Shown piece by piece: positions 24,460-41,987 of a DNA stretch of 64,000 bases (positions are counted from its first letter, which is position 1; each line of letters starts with the position of its first letter). Below the pieces are notes generated by a model. It worked only from the letters and a program-made list of their open reading frames with translations, ran no database searches and had not been told where the DNA came from. This stretch comes from Nematostella vectensis (lineage: Eukaryota > Cnidaria > Anthozoa > Actiniaria > Edwardsiidae): assembly GCF_932526225.1 (NCBI RefSeq), contig NC_064034.1, positions 3,768,001 through 3,832,000 of the forward strand, written 5' to 3'. The translations under genes and the position numbers were made by a program.

Positions 24460-25780
24460 CAATACGCAGACTTCGATTTGAAAACGCAGTGCGGAGGTCT
24501 GGAAGATAATCGATAAACTATCACCACATTTATTTCAATTTATTACGCATGACTAGTATTTGCCTTTGCAATGCCAACCACGAACGCACGCCGAACGGTG
24601 GTTACGAATAAATGACGAAAAATGCTATGAAGGAATGCCGAGCAAGTGGACAAAAAAAAAAAAAAAAACAGCAGCAGCAGCAACAAAAACAAAAAAATTA
24701 AAAAGAGGCAGAAAACAAGTTCAATATAGCGATAAGCATGTGCCGAAAGAGCTACACTGATAACAGAAGATGTTGGGAGAAAATGCTGAAAAGTGTTACC
24801 ACGGTAACTAGGATACTTTGTCAGTGAATTCTAATAAGATGCTAGGTTCGAAGAGGGCGGCTTTTCATAAACACTAAAGAAGCTACGTCACACTGCTGCA
24901 TTCATATGTTGAAAACAAAGATCCCTAGGGTTTTTAGACAAGAGAAAAGGAAATGTAACAAGAGGAAACTAAAGAGGATTTCGCTAAATCGGGAGGCAGG
25001 AGACATTTCACACTAATTTCGAAATGCAATTTTCAACACATATTGGGGATTAATCGTTTTGCTTATATATAATCCACATAGGTATATCAAGCTCTGTATT
25101 GCTAATTAAAACAAAACAAAAACAAAAAGCTGGTCGAAAAGAAAAATAAATGTTAAACTCGTGTATCATGCTTCCATTGCGTATTCTCTGGACGTTAGGA
25201 GGATTTTGGGGAGTCGCTGTATGCAGACGACTGTCTTGATCTTAATACAGTGGCAATGAGAGTACAGCGCAGTACCCCAAGGTCACCCGTCCCGTAATTT
25301 GGTTAATAATATAAAAGTACAACCCAAACTAAAGCTCCAACATAGGTCACTTTCTAGCCCACGGACTAAATAGTTATATGGTTGCTGTACAAAACCATGT
25401 CTACCATGTCTAGCTAAACGATTCCACAATGTTCTGTTTCCGCCCGAGCCCAACCCTTTCCAACGCTTTCAGATGTCACAAACTGTTTGTACCTATAAAC
25501 CAGCCGTGACCGGTTTGGTGTTTCTAGTTTGCTTCGGACGCACTGAAACACAAGATGTTATGCAAGTTACGATTGCCAAGCAAATGAATATTCAGTATAG
25601 TTTCAACAATGAAGTAAAATAGCTCTCTTTTTTGTCCATGAGCTACCTCAAACACATGAGACTGGCAGCCCGTTGACCCAAGGGTAAGAAGTAGGTAAAA
25701 TAGGCGAGTTTCACTGAGCAATTGCGCGAGTTGCGGCTTTTAGCGGCATAAAATAAAGTCATTTTGTCAAAATGGTTATT
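24460..25780. other. TRIM 3' UTR and convergent intergenic region
   Basis: No gene is supported. A lysine-rich open frame near 24.6-24.76 kb arises from an A-rich and CAG-rich stretch in the presumed 3' UTR. The TRIM gene and the minus-strand CUB-Kunitz gene converge here. Confidence 0.5.
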
Positions 25781-25795
25781 ATTTTCATTGAGATT

Positions 25796-32753
<6,958 letters not shown>

Positions 32754-33091
32754 CGTAGTCTATTGCTAAAGAAAAGTAAAACCTTTGGTAAAGACAGCTG
32801 AAATAATGAATTAACATCACAATAATGAGCATAAAATTTGTAAAAAAAAAACAGTGAACATCATGGTTACACATTCCATGAGCAAATGTTTTTTGTTATA
32901 TCAGAGTATTCGCTTTTTAGTAGTCTTAATTGGTTATTGTAATGCTTGCTAATGGCGAGTTCTAGAGTAAACAATAAATGTTCTCTTGAAAATACAAATA
33001 ATCGACAACCAAAACCAAATTAGATATATACAATCTTATCAAAATTCAACATAAAGTGTAGCAGTACAGTAAAGTAAAGGATACATCTTAC

Positions 33092-33190
33092 CTTGATCTC
33101 TGCTTGTCTGACGCAAACCGTGGAGATTTAGGACATCTAGTGCGTTCCGTTTCAACAATGCCGGAACTTTATCCCAAGGGTTACACGATA
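33092..33190 (-). other. putative 5' non-coding exon of the CUB-Kunitz gene
   Basis: A strong minus-strand donor (ATCAAG then GTAAGATG) ends at 33092. The coding exon at 32765-32690 begins after TTTCTTTAG only 12 bases before its ATG, so an upstream leader exon is expected here. The 5' limit is not known. Confidence 0.4.
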
Positions 33191-33454
33191 CCCTAGCGGA
33201 AGTGCGTATCAGTAGTATTAGTTTTTGGTATCGGATTTCTCAGATGCTGTACTGCATCATGCATTCGTGACCCATAGGACGCGGGGGGACGCGCGGTCGG
33301 CCGCCAAATCTGTAGTAGCATACATTGGTAATCTGGCTAGGGTTTTTCTCATGGTCATGCCGGGCGGTTTGGGGATTTCCCTAAGCGAAAATAAAATCTA
33401 ACGGGATATTGGAAAATCAGATATCTCTATTGATAAAGGCTAGGATACTATAGG

Positions 33455-33745
33455 CATTTTTTAGACTTGTCATTCAAAGGCTTTTGACACCATAAACCAC
33501 AATATCCTTTTTCAAAAACTTCAGTTTTGTGGTATAAGAGGAATTTCGCTGCTTTGGTTTCAAAATTATCTTTCAAACAAAAAACAATAATGTCAAGAAT
33601 ATAGATACAAAGTCAGAAGAACATTATATAACCTGTGGTGTTCCTCAGAGATCTATTCTTGGGCCCTTGCCATTTCTTATATACATTCATGTTGTAACTA
33701 ATGCCACGAAACTGTTTTCGTTTACAATCCACAGTTATATAACAT
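33455..33745 (+). pseudogene. broken non-LTR retrotransposon reverse-transcriptase fragment
   Basis: Across several frames on the + strand one can read the block FDTINHNILFQKLQF, then GIRGISLLWFQNYLS, and later CGVPQRSILGPLPFLIYI. These are conserved RT blocks of LINE-like elements (usual forms AFDTI.H, WF.SYL, GVPQGSILGPLLFLIYIND). Frameshifts separate the blocks and the catalytic (Y/F)ADD motif that should follow is not present. It is a dead 5'- and 3'-truncated fragment ending just before the transposon at 33865. Confidence 0.8.
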
Positions 33746-33864
33746 GAGAAATTCATGTGACTATCGTACAACTCTCAGAAAAACTCTCGCTGATCCGTGA
33801 AGTTCACCAGAAGGAACTCTGACACAGACAAGCTGAGTGGTAAATTAACGTTCAATCTGTTACA

Positions 33865-34255
33865 TACGGTGGCCCACTAGGGTCACGGCAAATTAAAAAA
33901 AGCCACGGCAAATTAAAAAAAGCCACGGCAGAACAAAGCAAACGCACGGCAAAAGAAAGCGATCTCACGGCAAAATAAATCAAACTCGCGGCAGAACAAA
34001 GCATCTCACGGCAAAGAAAGCAATCCCACGGCAGAATACAACGAACTCACGGCAGAACACAACGAACACGGCAGAACACAACTACGACCTGGCCCACAAG
34101 GGTCACGGCAAATTAAAAAAGGCCACGGCATAAAACAAAAAATTACGGCAGAACAAAGCAGACTCACGGCAAAAGAAAGCAACTCCACGGCAGAATACAA
34201 CGAACTCACGGCAGAACACAACGACAGAATCCAAGCCACGGCGGAAGTGAGCTTT
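33865..34255. repeat. left terminal inverted repeat with CACGGC iterations
   Basis: The repeat runs inward from TACGGTGGCCC. CACGGCAAATTAAAAAA, CACGGCAGAACAAAGC and CACGGCAGAATACAACGAA variants alternate, and the word GGCCCAC(A/T)AGGGTCACGG occurs twice (33870 and 34091), so the repeat itself is internally duplicated. It is mirrored at 41275-41665. Confidence 0.9.
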
Positions 34256-34429
34256 CATTTTAAACACAGGAAGACCAAGCTGTTTTAATTCTGATCTCGA
34301 GCCCGCGATTTTTTTGGACAGTTACCAATGTACGGACCACGTGCATTCGTTCGTTCTCGCTCGAATCGCTTGCTTCGTGTGCAAATTTAGTTGCTTTTAC
34401 AATCCTTGTCGCAGAATACCTCTAGAAGT

Positions 34430-35689
34430 ATGTTTTGCTCTCATTGTGGTCGCAAGCTAGGCGATGATGGATCTACGTTTTGTGTTTTCTGCGGAAAAGG
34501 TAAGAGCAGTGTGTGTAAGTGTGGAATTTCTTGCACAGCCGTCAGGTCACTTTGGACAGAGTTAAGCTCTGCTTTGGACCAATAATTCTAAGAGCTCGCT
34601 TTAAAAAGGATCGTTAAAGAGAATTAAAACTAATTGGAAAAGTCTGACTCATTTAAGTTAGAACAAATGATGATATAAGCTTGAAGCAAAACCTTAAAGT
34701 TCACTTAGGGATCGACCATTGGAAAAGTGGTCGGGGGGGGAGGGGAGGGGCATGAAGATTTTGTTTAATGGACATAGACACTGTATTTGCACTATTTTGT
34801 GACTGAGTGTATAGTAAATAGTTGTAAATAGCTTATAAGCTTAATTCATAATTTATAAGCTTAATTCAGTCCAACTCAAGCAAGCTATCTTCCATATTAT
34901 TCCAAAACAAACTGCATATTGTCTATTTCTTTTATTTCCACAAGAAGTTAAGTAACTACATGTAAAACATTTTAAATTATACTGTTCATGATCATTTTTT
35001 AAAATAATTTTCAAATAATAATTATTATTATGAGATATTTTAGATAATTTTTTGAAAAGGCAAAGATCATTTAGTTTCATTTTAATCATAAGATTTCTTT
35101 TGTTTTTATTGATTTCTCTAGAACTCTCCAAAGCAGTTGAAAACAAACCATTTGGTAGACCTGCTTCACATGTATCTACAATAAAATCATTCGTTGGTTT
35201 TAAGAAGGGAAAAGATGGCAAGCCGACAAAGAAACAGTTAAAAGACAAGAATAAACCTGAGGAGGCTAATGATGTAATCATTAACATTGGGTTGAAAGTA
35301 TTTAGTGAGGAAGAGCTCAAGGATAAAAGAGGAAAGAAGTTGGCAATAAAAGTGAACAAGCATGCATCCTATAAGGAATTGCTCGAACAAGCGAAATCGA
35401 AATGGGCCGACTTTCAGAGAAACCTGTATTCCGAAGGTAATAATAAATAATAATAATAATGTTTTTGGAGCATTGCACGATGTCTCAATGCTCTTACATT
35501 TAAGAAAAACTAACTCGACTATTAATATTACACTAAAATATACAGAAAAAAGTTTAAATAATGTATATACAGCAATATGCAGAAATTCTGATCTAGCAAA
35601 GTATATAACTCACAGGACATGCTCATACATGACAACACACGGCCCATTTGATTATATTCTCATGTGAATTTGTGACATGTAAGTAATAA

Positions 35690-35772
<83 letters not shown>

Positions 35773-37580
35773 TACTTTTGGTCAATTTGCTCAAACTGCA
35801 CGTCCATTTCCCATGATGCACCCCACATACAGTTGTATAGTTACATACTTTGATAGTCAAGATCAGAATTTCTGCATATTGCTGTATATGAAATTACTAT
35901 AATATAAACAATAATACTAAAATATATGAAATTAATTAATTTCAAGGAACTGAATATGTCCTACTTTACGAAGACGGCCAAGAGGCTTTGTTCCTTCCTG
36001 GAACGTCCAAAGAGTTTTTCACCTTGGAAAAGTATAAGCAAGCAGCATTAAAGGACTACAAGCGCATAACGTTATATCTATGTACGGTCAATGACATAGA
36101 AGAATTTAGGAAAGAGGAAAGGGATAGTGACAGTTCTGAACCTGAAGCTTCTTGTCCAGTAAAGAGGAGCAACGAAAGTGATGCCTGCATAGCAACAGAG
36201 CCACCAGCCAAGAAACTAACAACAAATCATCCAACCAACAATCATCCAGGACCTTCAGGCATAAGTACCAACAGTGGTTCTGACTGGTTTTACTATGATG
36301 AAATTGAACGTCTTTATGGCAATGATGACAGCCCTCCACCAAGCAACAACAAAACAGAATCGCCTATCCCAGAAAGCGAAGCTGGTGTTATTGAACTATT
36401 GCAAGAAAAGGTCATCTCTGATGGGAAAATATCCATGTTCATGATCATTAGAAGGGGTACACCAGTAACCAGGGCTATCACATTGTGGCAAAGAGCAGCT
36501 AAGAAAGTTAATCCTGTTCATGTGTGTCGTGTGAAGTTTGTAGGAGAAGACGGAATCGATGATGGTGCTTTGGCACGTGAGTTTTTTTCATGTATCATTC
36601 CCGATATAGCGAAAAAATTCTTCCCAGATGGAAGTCCTGCTTATTCTACCAATGACATTGCCACTTATAGAACAATTGGGGAAATTGTTGCAGCTAGCTT
36701 GGGCCAGGGAGGCCCAGCCCCAAACTTTCTGGCCCCCTGTGTGTTTGACACGCTGGTGTCACTTGGAGATCTTGACTACTCCAACAGCAAAGATCTTCAA
36801 AAACATTTGACTGCAACAGAATGTAAGCTGTTGAAAAATATCAGGCAGGATATTGCCAGTAGCACTGATATTATAATTGACCATGGCTACACAGGGCCCA
36901 TATCCGATGCATGTGCTGACTCTATTCTTGCTGCTGTTACTGTCAGTATGCTCAGCAGACGGGAGTTGATGTTAAAAGAACTAAAGAAGGGAATGGAGCT
37001 GTATGGATTGGCTGACATAGTCACCAAGCACCCAAAGAAATGCAAAGGTCTGTTTGTTATGGGCCACCAAGAGGAAGTCGACGGGAATTACTTATTTTCT
37101 CTCATGAAACCGCAGTATTCAGCTGTGGGAAGCTCTCGTCGGACCGTAGAAGAGTCAGTAATGGACAACTTCCAAGACTTCATATTCAGCCTTGAGGATA
37201 AATCACAAGTCTGTAGCTACCAAGAGGCGATGGCATGGAAAGCCTATGGTGCTGATAGAAAAGATATCGATGATGATGAAAATGAAGACAATACTGATGA
37301 TGGTGAACGGTTCAATGTAGTTGATCTGAGCCCAAGTGCAGTTATGGGCTGGTTAACTGGCCAAAAGCACCGAAATCTCAGCAAGGAAATCTCTCCAATT
37401 CATGTAAGGTTTGACCATGATTGCCTTAAGAGGAACCCAAAGCACACAGTTTGCTTTCCCCTTGTTGGGGCATGTGGGAGGGAGATAACCCTTCCAGTTG
37501 CCCACATGGCATCGTTAGATACTTTTAAGCAAAACTTTTTATTAGCTTTTTGTAAGGGCCAGGCATTTTCAAAATCTTAA
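34430..37580 (+). CDS. transposon-borne zinc-ribbon, ubiquitin-like-fold and HECT E3 ligase (G2E3-like)
   Basis: Exons 34430-34499, 35122-35436 and 35947-37580 join in phase 1 both times, giving about 670 residues. Exon 1 encodes a four-Cys zinc ribbon (CSHCGRKL...CVFCGKG). Exon 2 and the start of exon 3 form a domain with VKVNKHASYKELLEQAKSKW and TEYVLLYEDGQEALFLPG, common in cnidarian and fish mobile-element proteins. After an acidic Ser/Pro linker comes a HECT domain (VKFVGEDGIDDGALAREFFS) like that of G2E3. The expected catalytic Cys is retained in GACGREITLP, 35 residues from the end, so activity is plausible. HECT ligases take ubiquitin from an E2 onto this Cys and pass it to substrates. 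It may tune host or transposase levels, but its role in transposition is not known. An (ATT)n tract lies in intron 2. Confidence 0.88.
35689..35772. repeat. (ATT)n trinucleotide microsatellite
   Basis: About 27 perfect ATT units sit in the second intron of the transposon's HECT gene. Being uninterrupted, the tract is expected to vary in length between individuals. Confidence 0.97.
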
Positions 37581-40038
37581 AACATATTTTTTCAAAATGG
37601 ACACTGGTACTCTCATTCTCATTTCTAGTTTTCAGTTTAATGTTCATGGCTTTTATTTCCATTAGTTTTGACTAGTAAGACATAATTACAATGTCATTTT
37701 ATGGTTGTGTTCTCACCAGCCAAATTATTATGCTCAAGTTATTGGTAGATGGTATTGTTTAGAGTGAATGCATTGAACCTGTGAAGTAAAAGTTAATACT
37801 GTAATAGTCAAATAGACACAAAAGAAAAGTAATAAATAGTCAAATATGTATTTCACGGGTTCATTGCGTTCACTCTATCGAAGTTGAATTTGGTTCAAGT
37901 ATATCAGTGCTCACTCAAGCAGAAAGGTCGAAAATGCGAGGAGGTAAGGGGGACCTGGTTCAAAATCTCATTTGTTTAGCGGTGAAACACCAGCTGAAAC
38001 ATAATGTAAAAATTGGTCCTGGCCATATTGAAATTTGGGTAGTTACACTGAACAGATTTACTGAACAAATTGATTTTGTGATTTCATAATGCTTCAATAT
38101 GAAAGTTAACAGCTAAGTACTGTCTTGCGACACTGCCTAATCAGTATTTCCTTTATAATTATCTTTAATAAACAAGTGCATATACAGGACACTTAGGCTA
38201 TTTCAGGGATGCCGGAGCATTTTTTTGATTGGGGGCGAGGGTGTGGGCTAAGCTATGCATTTGTAGTTTTTCTATATATGTTTAGCTATATTTTGCTTTT
38301 TATCTGTATTTTTCTTTTTAAATCTTAAAGTAATTCAGAAGAAATCAAAACTTATTGAGGCAGCTCTAGCACCCCCAACCCCGGTTCCGGCACCCCTGTA
38401 TTTGGCCTTGTTTATACAGATTGTGCACAGAAAGATATATGAGCTAATTTGATGAGCCTTGATGAATGCTTTATCTGTTATTGTTGTTTGTTCCTGTTCT
38501 TAATTTAGAAGTTGCAAATTATGATTTAGTTGTAATGATATTTGATTAGAGTGGGCATACTCCATCTATGAAACACATAGTACTGATTACAGCTAAAATA
38601 GTGCTGATTAGATTTTTGAAGAATAAAAGAATATTGTTTTTAGTAATACTTGTCTATTTCATTATCCATTATCTGTAATTCATGAAGTATTATAAGAAAT
38701 CATAACCTTTTTGACACATTTACAATAATAGTGTTGAGGCTGGTGCCATTCTGATTAAGGCATTAACTTATAAACAGATTTTTAAATCATGGGAATTATT
38801 CAGTGTTGCAAGGCCTTGATGTCACATTTGTGAACAGTAACCTTTAAATTGTAAATCATGTGACAGTATATACCTATTTTCAAAAAAGCTGCAAGATAAA
38901 ATGGAAATTGTCACATGGTGATTGCATGGTTAAAAGCAGTCATTTCTATGAAATAATGACAAGATAGTATGTGGTTAACCTTAACCTCTTTTTAGTGTTC
39001 ATTTTCGTGCAATTTCAAGAAGCTCAAATTTGTGTGTCGAACAGCTTTTAAGTGGTTGTAACCTTTTGGTTATGCAATCTCCTCTGACAACCATTTTTGA
39101 AATGGGCATGTTTTCCTTTTGCTAACATAACCTAATGTTTCATTTACAGTCAACTTGATCTTGACACCCTTTATATGAGAACCTCAGTGACTTATAATTC
39201 TTTTTCTGGCCTAGTGCTTTTTAATCAACTGGTTGAATCTTGCAAGTGGGTTTTTACTGAATTGTTTCCTTTATGGAGGGGACTGGGAAGGAGGGGTTCG
39301 ACCTTGTTTTACATAATGTTTAAAGGCCGACAATGAGGACTTTGAAATCCCGTCAAGTCCGAATTGGAGGCCTTTGAACGACTTCAAAAACTCATTAATT
39401 ATTCGGGAGGGAAAAGAAGCGAAGGGAATACATATAACAGAAATATATTGATTTATTGCATCTCCACTAAGGTTTTCAGTTTTCATAATTTTGAATGCAT
39501 GAAGCACCGTTTGTTGTTCTTCAATTCCCGGACGGCTTTCTGAAACAAAAGCTATTCAAATTGTCTTTGTCTGCTATTCATGGCATTCCTAATGAGTCTA
39601 ATTCATAAGTTTTATAAGTATGTTATCTTCCGAGGAATCGCATCAGAAACTCGGTGGCGTAATGGTATAAGACGGCGCATATAGACTGGACGGTAGGGGA
39701 TCGAGTCGTGATGGAGTCATGTATCAAAGACCTTTTTTCACTAAATTAATGTTAAACTGATTATTTCTAATAATTTGATTATCATTAGCTAGTAGTAGTT
39801 GGAAACATGGTAGAAGTAACTGGAAATAAGGTAGAAGTAACTGGAAATAATGTAGAAGTAACTTGAAAAAGGTAGAAGTAACTGGAAATAAGGTAGAATA
39901 CAAGGTACGAGTACTTCCTCTGGTTTCAAGTTACTTCACGTGGTACAAATTACAAACAGGGATTGGTTGAATACCTCATGAATAATTAATGAGTTTTTGA
40001 AAGTTGTTTCTCAATCGTTCCTTATAAAATAATGTAAC
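37581..40038. other. non-coding interior of the 7.8-kb transposon
   Basis: No credible gene. A 25-base imperfect inverted repeat at 37761-37785 and 37852-37876 (AGAGTGAATGCATTGAACC...) could form a hairpin in the HECT 3' region. At 39655-39708 TGGCGTAATGG and GGGATCGAGTC have tRNA box A/box B-like spacing. At 39795-39905 a phrase GGTAGAAGTAACTGGAAATAA is tandemly repeated about five times. Confidence 0.6.
39650..39712 (+). other. degenerate tRNA-like / SINE-like segment
   Basis: A box A-like TGGCGTAATGG (39655-39665) is followed about 30 bases later by a box B-like GGGGATCGAGTC. Acceptor and anticodon stems do not fold convincingly, so this is not a functional tRNA. It may be the head of a tRNA-derived SINE nested in the transposon. 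Confidence 0.35.
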
Positions 40039-41190
40039 TTAACAACCATTAACTGCAATGTGCAACAACTCTTCATACATCTGTAATGCTTCTCTCCAGT
40101 GTTCAGGTTTCTTCTTATTGAGACTGTGAAGAACATAACGAAAATATTCTTGGTATTCATCATCTTCGTCCTGTTGTACAAGATGAGTGTAAGCATAACT
40201 CATATCATGTTGTGAAACTGGTACAAGTAAATTATCAATACCCCCGTAACTTTCAGGAAGGTGGAAAATTGCATCAGGTCTTCCTGCTACAGTATCATGG
40301 CGGGATTTCCTTATATAGTGAGTATTCCATGAATCACCCACTCTTTTCAGATCGTTTTGAAGTAGTTCAGCAAAACAAAACCAAAGACACTCTAAATGAA
40401 GCTTGTCTGCTGTGTTGAGTACTGCTTTCTCTATCATGTCTTTGAAAAGATTCATCCACCATGTTGACCAATTTTTTCTAAGAAAGCTCCACCAGCATTC
40501 AATTCTTTGATTTCGTGGAGATGCAACATATCTATGAGAGTTGGGATCATCCAAAAAAAAAGAATGTATACCGGCCATAGTACCATTCTCAGTTCCAAGG
40601 TCTGTGTCTAGTTCTCTGGGACAGCCACCAAGTTGTTTGACGGCGTCCAGATAATAGGAAGCAATGTTGTCAGGATAATTATTAGATCGAGTTACATACA
40701 ACCAAATGACTTTGCGACTGAAACCATCGATACACGCATGCATAGGAAAACCGTATGGCTTAAGTTTATCGTAGCCATCAGCATGCCAAGTACTATTTGG
40801 CCCTAAGCTACGATAAACTCTTCTTTTCAGCTTATGGGCCTTTCTCAATTCAACTCCATTTGGGTCGATTTCTTTCAGCATTTCTTGAACAACTACACGT
40901 GGTACCAGTATACCCTTCATTCGAAGATTATGCCAAACTGACCGATATCCAACAATCGAATTTGGTCCATCCAAAAGTTCTGTAATAGCAGATCTAACGG
41001 TATTTGGATCATACTCAAGATATCTTCTTGACATCCCCCAATCTTTAAGACGTCTTTTCAGCGTTCTGACGCTGATATTTATCCCATGACACTTCGACAG
41101 TAGTCCAACAATGTCATCATAACTATGCCCAAGGTGAAATAATTGTGTTATGATGGTTCTTTCCTGATCTTCGCTTTCGCTGTCCGCCAT
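40039..41190 (-). CDS. DDE/rve-type integrase (transposase) of the 7.8-kb transposon
   Basis: One minus-strand exon encodes 383 residues from the ATG at 41190 (MADSES...). An in-frame ATG at 41235 would add 15. The N-terminal third is a helix-turn-helix region (GHSYDDIVGLLSK...VSVRTLKRRLKDWG-like, read here as ISVRTLKRRLKDWG). An integrase catalytic core follows, with Asp in STWHADGYDKL, Asp in RELDTDLGTENG and Glu in RNQRIECWW, the DDE triad; CIDGFSRKVIW is the usual strand between. All three acidic residues are present and the frame is open, so the enzyme may be active. It would cut and join the inverted ends of its own element, making the 6-bp target duplication seen. It converges with the HECT gene across a 2.4-kb spacer. 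Confidence 0.9.
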   Translation of the reverse strand: MADSESEDQERTIITQLFHLGHSYDDIVGLLSKCHGINISVRTLKRRLKDWGMSRRYLEYDPNTVRSAITELLDGPNSIVGYRSVWHNLRMKGILVPRVVVQEMLKEIDPNGVELRKAHKLKRRVYRSLGPNSTWHADGYDKLKPYGFPMHACIDGFSRKVIWLYVTRSNNYPDNIASYYLDAVKQLGGCPRELDTDLGTENGTMAGIHSFFLDDPNSHRYVASPRNQRIECWWSFLRKNWSTWWMNLFKDMIEKAVLNTADKLHLECLWFCFAELLQNDLKRVGDSWNTHYIRKSRHDTVAGRPDAIFHLPESYGGIDNLLVPVSQHDMSYAYTHLVQQDEDDEYQEYFRYVLHSLNKKKPEHWREALQMYEELLHIAVNGC

Positions 41191-41274
41191 TTTGAATTTG
41201 CAAATGGAGGAAGACTGGGACTTTAGGGCAACCATGAGCCCAGAATCTTTTGTCAGCGGTCTACTGTGTATTTC

Positions 41275-41665
41275 ACTTCCGCCGTGTAATTCACTTCCGC
41301 CGTGGCAATTTACTTTTGTTTGTTCTGCCGTGAGTTCTGCCGTGGAGTTGCTTTCTTTTGCCGTGAGTCTGCTTTGTTCTGCCGTAATTTTTTGTTTTAT
41401 GCCGTGGCTTTTTTTAATTTGCCGTGACCCTTGTGGGCCAGGTCGTAGTTGTGTTCTGCCGTGTTCGTTGTGTTCTGCCGTGAGTTCGTTGTATTCTGCC
41501 GTGGGATTGCTTTCTTTGCCGTGAGATGCTTTGTTCTGCCGCGAGTTTGATTTATTTTGCCGTGAGATCGCTTTCTTTTGCCGTGCGTTTGCTTTGTTCT
41601 GCCGTGGCTTTTTTTAATTTGCCGTGGCTTTTTTTAATTTGCCGTGACCCTAGTGGGCCACCGTA
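41275..41665. repeat. right terminal inverted repeat with GCCGTG iterations
   Basis: This mirrors the left end, reading TGCCGTG every 15-25 bases and closing with GTGACCCTAGTGGGCCACCGTA. It begins within 100 bases of the integrase start, so it must include that gene's promoter. Confidence 0.9.
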
Positions 41666-41987
41666 GTTACAGAACCAAAGAATCCCTCCATTTTCTCGTG
41701 AAACTTACTACGTACACGCAGAATACCCACCAGCCCCTCCCACTTCAAAAGGCTCTTTCGGGGTGGTCCTGGGCACTAATAAGAGTTCAATATGGCTACC
41801 GAGTAATTTTATTTCTAAGTTTATTTACTCCCTCACTTTCCATATCTTTCGATCATTCGAGACATGTTTTTTTAAACCATCACCATCCTCGGGATGTTTA
41901 ATGGCGTAGAGAGAGTATGGAAGCTTGGAACTAGATAAGAATATTTCAAGTTACTACAGGACCCGACTTCTACTGTCGCAACTTGGA
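41666..41987 (+). promoter_or_regulatory. RNF123 upstream region abutted by the transposon
   Basis: Only about 320 bases separate the transposon end from the RNF123 start codon at 41988. The stretch must hold the 5' UTR and part of the promoter; no TATA box is clear. An in-frame TAG closes the coding frame upstream of the ATG. Confidence 0.45.

Larger units (their letters stand above)
33865..41665. mobile_element. complete 7.8-kb DNA transposon carrying a HECT ligase and a DDE integrase
   Basis: The ends are inverted (TACGGTGGCCCACTAGGGTC at the left and its complement at the right) and flanked by a perfect 6-bp target duplication GTTACA (33859-33864 and 41666-41671). Both ends extend into about 390-400 bp of inverted sequence built from a dozen or more copies of CACGGCA spaced 15-25 bases apart, probably transposase-binding sites. 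Two genes are inside: a three-exon zinc-ribbon/HECT protein (+) and a 380-398-residue DDE integrase (-), with about 2.4 kb between them. Integrase type and a 6-bp duplication suggest the IS3EU-like eukaryotic superfamily; that name rests on memory. Both genes look intact, so the element may be young. Confidence 0.9.

Noticed and set aside
24560-24760. 66-codon lysine-rich frame
   Set aside because: It comes from poly-A and CAG/CAA-rich 3' UTR sequence of the TRIM gene and has no motif.
35660-35860. Poly-Asn frame on the minus strand
   Set aside because: It is a translation of the (ATT)n microsatellite in the transposon intron.
39650-39712. Functional tRNA gene
   Set aside because: Only box A- and box B-like words are present; the acceptor stem and anticodon arm do not pair.
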